Assembly: GCA_018665625.1 (NCBI GenBank)
Contig: JABJCF010000272.1
Location: 1 to 5,570 of the forward strand
Length of the DNA: 5,570 nt
Direction of reading: 5' to 3'
Origin: Nitrospina sp.
Lineage (GTDB): Bacteria > Nitrospinota > Nitrospinia > Nitrospinales > VA-1
A program made the position numbers and the translations under genes. Numbering within the stretch: the first letter of the stretch is position 1; every line of letters begins with the position of its first letter. Of the stretch, positions 4,580 through 5,570 are shown one piece after another. Below the pieces are notes generated by a model, which had not been told where the DNA came from, ran no database searches, and saw only the letters and a list, made by a program, of their open reading frames with translations.

Positions 4580-5570
4580 ATGTTTGGTTTTGAAATTTCT
4601 GAAAGCCAGAAACTAAAGTTCAACTCCTTTTGCAAAGAACAAGAATGCGAGCCCTATCCGGTTTTTCTTGCCACCTTGCAGGCTCTAATTTTTCGCTACT
4701 CCTCCCAAAAAGAAATTGTAATAGCGACTCGAACTACCCCCGGTTTTTCTTCACTTAAATTAACCCAATATATTTCCCATCTAGATGGTTCCCTGACCTT
4801 TAGGCAACTATTAGACCATGCCAGGAAAAAAGAAAGTATTTATTCCGGTCTTGATTCTACCCCCGAGGAAATTTTTCTGGAAGCATTTGAACCGAAAGAA
4901 CCAGGGCGCGCACCTCTATTTAAAATATTGCTGAACGTTTGGGATAGTTCTGTTTTATCGCGAAATGTGGTTTTACCTCAAGACCTGGAATCTTTAGAAC
5001 CTCTTGTGGTTATCGACATAAAGCAGAAGGATAAAGTTTTTAAAGGAAGAATCGGGTGCAACATCGAATTATTTGATGATGGTTTGTTCTCCCGTTTTAC
5101 CGACCATTACACAAACCTTTTGCAAAGCGCGATTTGTGATCCCGAACAAATTATTGCAAAAATGACTCTTCTGTCTAAAGAAGAGTATGAAAAAACGGTT
5201 AACACTTGGAACGCTACCCAGGCAAACTTGCCGGGCGATGGAATCATTCATCACTATATTGAAACGATAGCAAAAGAATATCCGCAGGACACAGCGGTGG
5301 AACTGGCGGGTGAAACTTTAACCTATTCAGAGTTAGATAGCAGAGCCAACCGGCTGGCAAATTATTTGCAAACGGTTAATGTGGGCCCCGATTGTTGTGT
5401 GGGTATTTTTATGTCACGGTCTTTTGATAGTGTGGTGGGTATTCTTGCGATTCTAAAAGCCGGGGGGGCTTATGTGCCTTTAGACCCAGCTTATCCTGAT
5501 GAAAGGTTGCAGGCCATTTGGCAGGAAATGGATTCCCCTATTTTAATAACGCAATCTGATTTAAAAAATA
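4580..5570 (+). CDS. Non-ribosomal peptide synthetase, N-terminal part (half condensation domain, then adenylation domain), cut by window end
   Basis: The frame is open from the first ATG at 4580 to the window edge (330 residues visible). Residues 1-200 match only the C-terminal half of an NRPS condensation domain: FLATLQALIFRYSSQKEIVIATR (29-51), SLTFRQLLDHAR (71-82), RAPLFKILLNVWD (110-122), GRIGCNIELFDDGLFSRF (156-173) and the linker MTLLSKEEYEKTVNTWNAT (195-213). The N-terminal half with the catalytic HHxxxDG motif is absent, so this part should not form peptide bonds. An adenylation domain, which selects and activates an amino acid as its AMP ester, starts near 222 (IIHHYIETIAKEYPQDTAV). 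It shows core A1 LTYSEL (247-252) and A2 LKAGGAYVPLDPAYP (292-306). The substrate-specificity pocket and carrier domain lie beyond the window. The architecture suggests an initiation module. There is no Shine-Dalgarno sequence before the ATG and no separate promoter. The product cannot be predicted. Confidence 0.93.
   Translation, partial: MFGFEISESQKLKFNSFCKEQECEPYPVFLATLQALIFRYSSQKEIVIATRTTPGFSSLKLTQYISHLDGSLTFRQLLDHARKKESIYSGLDSTPEEIFLEAFEPKEPGRAPLFKILLNVWDSSVLSRNVVLPQDLESLEPLVVIDIKQKDKVFKGRIGCNIELFDDGLFSRFTDHYTNLLQSAICDPEQIIAKMTLLSKEEYEKTVNTWNATQANLPGDGIIHHYIETIAKEYPQDTAVELAGETLTYSELDSRANRLANYLQTVNVGPDCCVGIFMSRSFDSVVGILAILKAGGAYVPLDPAYPDERLQAIWQEMDSPILITQSDLKN

Noticed and set aside
5243..5254. 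IIHHY in the NRPS as a condensation HHxxxDG motif
   Set aside because: The following residues are IETI, not xxDG, and the position matches the start of an adenylation domain after the WNAT linker.
5462..5468. Run of seven G as a possible phase-variable site
   Set aside because: It is in frame inside the conserved adenylation motif KAGGAY, and nothing suggests frame disruption here.

Overview
The window holds five complete genes, one gene split by a frameshift, one fragment and one gene that runs off the right edge. It looks like bacterial chromosome of moderately low GC, roughly 40% by eye. The genes are short-spaced, and Shine-Dalgarno sequences are present before only some starts. There are no rRNA, tRNA, CRISPR or insertion-sequence landmarks. 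The gene types (CHASE-type histidine kinase, purM, NRPS, ArsR/SRPBCC pair) suggest a Gram-negative environmental bacterium. A Nitrospinota- or deltaproteobacteria-like lineage is only a guess, because no marker here fixes the taxon.

Left part (1-818): the window opens with a short membrane-protein piece (44-277) that resembles the C-terminal end of a sodium:solute symporter. In-frame stops lie just upstream, so it looks like a remnant. It is followed by a stand-alone tandem CBS-domain protein (344-733) with its own ribosome binding site. An AT-rich 85-base gap separates this gene from a convergent minus-strand operon.

Minus-strand operon (819-1635): an ArsR-type repressor without the metal-binding motif overlaps by ATGA with an SRPBCC/AHSA1-type protein. 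The promoter can be read directly: TTGACA, a 17-base spacer and TAACAT lie so close to the ATG that the transcript should be leaderless. Palindromes inside and around the spacer are candidate binding sites for the repressor.

Middle (1765-3371): a membrane-bound CHASE-domain histidine kinase is interrupted by a one-base frame change at a run of eight A. The two pieces join perfectly if one A is added or if the ribosome slips -1 on A AAA AAA. No response regulator gene lies beside it.

Right part (3483-5570): purM (AIR synthetase) is followed after only 11 bases by a non-ribosomal peptide synthetase gene. The NRPS begins with half a condensation domain that lacks the HHxxxDG catalytic motif, then enters an adenylation domain that is cut by the window edge. 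No separate promoter is visible for the NRPS, so read-through from purM is likely. The frameshifted kinase, the half-condensation NRPS start and the purM-NRPS junction deserve most attention. I see no convincing wholly new system in the window.
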